DNA of 25,947 bases, taken from positions 1 through 25,947 of IMG/VR virus record IMGVR_UViG_3300043409_001840, one strand, 5' to 3'. This DNA comes from a virus. Shown here piece by piece: positions 25,401-25,947 of this stretch (within the stretch, counting starts at the first letter, position 1; each line of letters opens with the position of its first letter). The position numbers were made by a program, and so were the translations under genes. The notes under the pieces were generated by a model that searched no databases, was not told where the DNA came from, and saw only the letters and a list, made by a program, of their open reading frames with translations.

Positions 25401-25947
25401 CTAATCAAGGACTACCTGGTTGGACGCACCCTGTTCAACTATGACCGGATAAGTATGAGTGAGTTCGGGCGCTCCATGGGACCGCTATTCAGTGTGTTCT
25501 CGAAGTGGCCGACCACCATTGCCGCCGATGTTATAGATAAGCTGGAGGAGAAGGGCGTGATGAAGGGAGGCAGGGATGTCCTTATTAAGTACATGGCCCC
25601 CCTAGCATTCCTCACCATGATGGACAAGATGGCCGATGGGCTTGATGTCAGTCCGGAGAAATCTGACCTGGCCTATCGCCTGATAGGAAAAGAGGGCTTC
25701 AGTGGCATGGCCCCAATTAACTCCATTAATCCCCTGCTTGAGGGTACGATGGTAAAGCCGCCGGTGGTTGAGGCCCTAGCCGGTGGTATCATGGCCCTGG
25801 TCAAGGCTGACCCCGAGGCCCTATGGAAGTGGGCCAATAAGACAGGACAGGCCTTTCTGCCAGGCAGCGGCATGCTTCGCTTCATGGTCGAGGACCTTCC
25901 GGTATGGGCGGGAGAGGATAGGGTCGAAGGCCCATTCGCTGAGAAGA
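22455..25947 (+). CDS. Large internal virion protein (at least 1164 aa, 3' end outside window)
   Basis: Open frame from the ATG at 22455 (ATGA overlap with the lysozyme stop) to the right edge with no stop; 1164 complete codons are present. Residues 27-47 and 48-68 are two tandem copies of a 21-residue unit (GLSPEEEEELRRLEAM and GLTAAEEEELRQLEAM). Residues 170-250 are Gly/Ala-rich with possible membrane-active segments (EFGLSFALPGGVIAKGAKTA and MGAAVGGTLGGAIVGVPVAY), as in ejection proteins. The rest is long, charged and mainly helical, with a conserved-looking region near 990-1060 (FGRSMGPLFSVFSKWPTTIA and YMAPLAFLTMMDKMADG). Its size, position last in the block and lysozyme neighbour resemble T7 gp16, which carries its own lytic transglycosylase domain; here the lytic enzyme is a separate gene. 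Family assignment is by context. Confidence 0.7.
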   Translation, partial: MTEKFDPTKYGGVPYDGSPEEDTTTSGLSPEEEEELRRLEAMKPAQTGLTAAEEEELRQLEAMAPSVAAGPAQKKPEAGDLDESEIREIADTRGVSVEYLKERIPYLAGVTGGYTKEQGALSQVPQRAIAEVGKQVLLGIPQKAYILAQDEKEQAALDDIRELIDAKRTLGQKAAEFGLSFALPGGVIAKGAKTAIGKVAAAAATGATYGATSSRTGEELPAAAMGAAVGGTLGGAIVGVPVAYKGIKNLLSKESVDDAARLAKMADIEAKAEESLKTNQEEISNKAKFFSDPKQIENIIPANEATRTQLRDIKMAAAREKPRGAQKESADALIEQLGKRVESQERAITEAREFAAYIQGGSQALPRAGAMKVLQEAGKREAGFLEKEYNSFRKVKAFEEAQQKTLAARIPKEKNFISRFKELIYDGTVVARGIDREVAGSDMTTVLDKMARNKRLFDTQTAAKLQRSTELKEALTKTGVDNDLAYRVLDTVDLLKKGGREAAIKAGMNEAQADATIAFRKAFEDIRIEADKLGLKIEARDAYVPHLRVSTPETIRRINKEAKRAGLDFEDTRNTPGIDDLIKKYSKYSQYLNSGFKEKLKKPEGLDDFVSNNEAFVNTARALEYVSGEKITNAFDLGVALRQSQSPQLLNRLAITEARRAMQRTQDMPDFIREKNLAKLYLDWSSDTFKHIYFREGLGELKVVRDLAVAANNRSAADYVERLRQDLTGLRHGTGLEWTRQTTQKFQLTMKTLADKSPENSYKKQIYETLGESPEIFSIIASQVYPNFLGLSAKAIIANLTSPFTMAVPELGGAYGTKKLLTAGIQSANYMRAGRKVSISQELASYLNSKKYAGKTDYVAGQNVVFNGMDALTMSAKNAGYMGPQYSSELFRAVEGGIKDSAVYNMGMSTVEKWNTFAMYAFEKSETAIRSMMSDVADGVAIDLLRGNKDAMKFIGKMDRAYQIKIQKAMAAGPESSKEVTSLIKDYLVGRTLFNYDRISMSEFGRSMGPLFSVFSKWPTTIAADVIDKLEEKGVMKGGRDVLIKYMAPLAFLTMMDKMADGLDVSPEKSDLAYRLIGKEGFSGMAPINSINPLLEGTMVKPPVVEALAGGIMALVKADPEALWKWANKTGQAFLPGSGMLRFMVEDLPVWAGEDRVEGPFAEK
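22533..22658 (+). repeat. Tandem 63-base repeat coding for GL-[ST]-x(2)-E-E-E-E-L-R-x-L-E-A-M
   Basis: Two in-frame copies, 22533-22595 and 22596-22658, encode 21-residue units. Similar single copies lie at the start of the lysozyme (21772-21819) and, weaker, at the end of the 742-residue protein (from about 21703). Confidence 0.8.

Larger units (their letters stand above)
1..25947. other. GATC-free stretch
   Basis: Reading every line including line joins I found no GATC in the window. At equal base frequencies about 101 are expected. Other palindromic tetramers (CTAG, GGCC, CATG, GTAC, AGCT) are plentiful. GATT, GATA and GATG are common, so the loss is specific to the palindrome. Confidence 0.85.

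Noticed and set aside
1-25947. tRNA genes, CRISPR arrays, insertion sequences, attachment sites
   Set aside because: Genes are packed with gaps no longer than 121 bases. I saw no cloverleaf-like sequence, regular spaced repeats, transposase or integrase motifs.

Overview
The window reads as the structural (late) region of a lytic-type, tailed dsDNA bacteriophage, most likely a short-tailed podovirus of a Gram-negative host. All convincing genes lie on the + strand, packed end to end, with several stop/start overlaps. No RNA gene, integrase, CRISPR array or transposon was seen. The host cannot be named from the sequence. The calls rest on a capsid protein, a head-tail adaptor, a very large tail-nozzle-type protein, fibre and collar proteins, glycine-zipper and coiled-coil internal virion proteins, and a GH19-type lysozyme.

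Layout. 1-1251: 3' part of the major capsid gene, open at the left edge, followed by a run of ten C and a GC-rich hairpin. 1317-6316: a small unknown gene, two fibre genes, a small acidic gene, a tail-collar-domain gene and a stand-alone fibre-tip gene. 6334-7766: an unknown 293-residue protein, a one-TM XhlA/holin-like protein and an acidic Met-rich protein, with a good sigma70-like promoter at 7413-7440. 7788-15184: head-tail adaptor, DUF6321-like small basic protein, an AT-rich unknown gene and the 1803-residue nozzle protein. 15185-15305: the longest gap between genes, holding a near-consensus promoter. 15306-25947: internal virion (ejection) block of five putative core proteins and a GH19-type lysozyme. 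The last core protein, at least 1164 residues, runs off the right edge.

How they work together (inference): capsid, adaptor and nozzle form the head and tail conduit. The fibre, collar and tip proteins bind the host surface. The internal proteins and lysozyme would be ejected to cross the envelope, and the XhlA-like protein may act in lysis.

Most notable observations: (1) I found no GATC anywhere in 25.9 kb, where about 100 are expected. (2) Two fibre-tip cassettes have near-identical flanks and unrelated centres. (3) Tail-fibre-type C-terminal domains recur in tandem inside the nozzle protein. (4) A short GLTPEE..EL..LEAM motif sits at the facing ends of three consecutive core and lysozyme genes, and a related MA(S/T)PL..LQ start is shared by two core genes.
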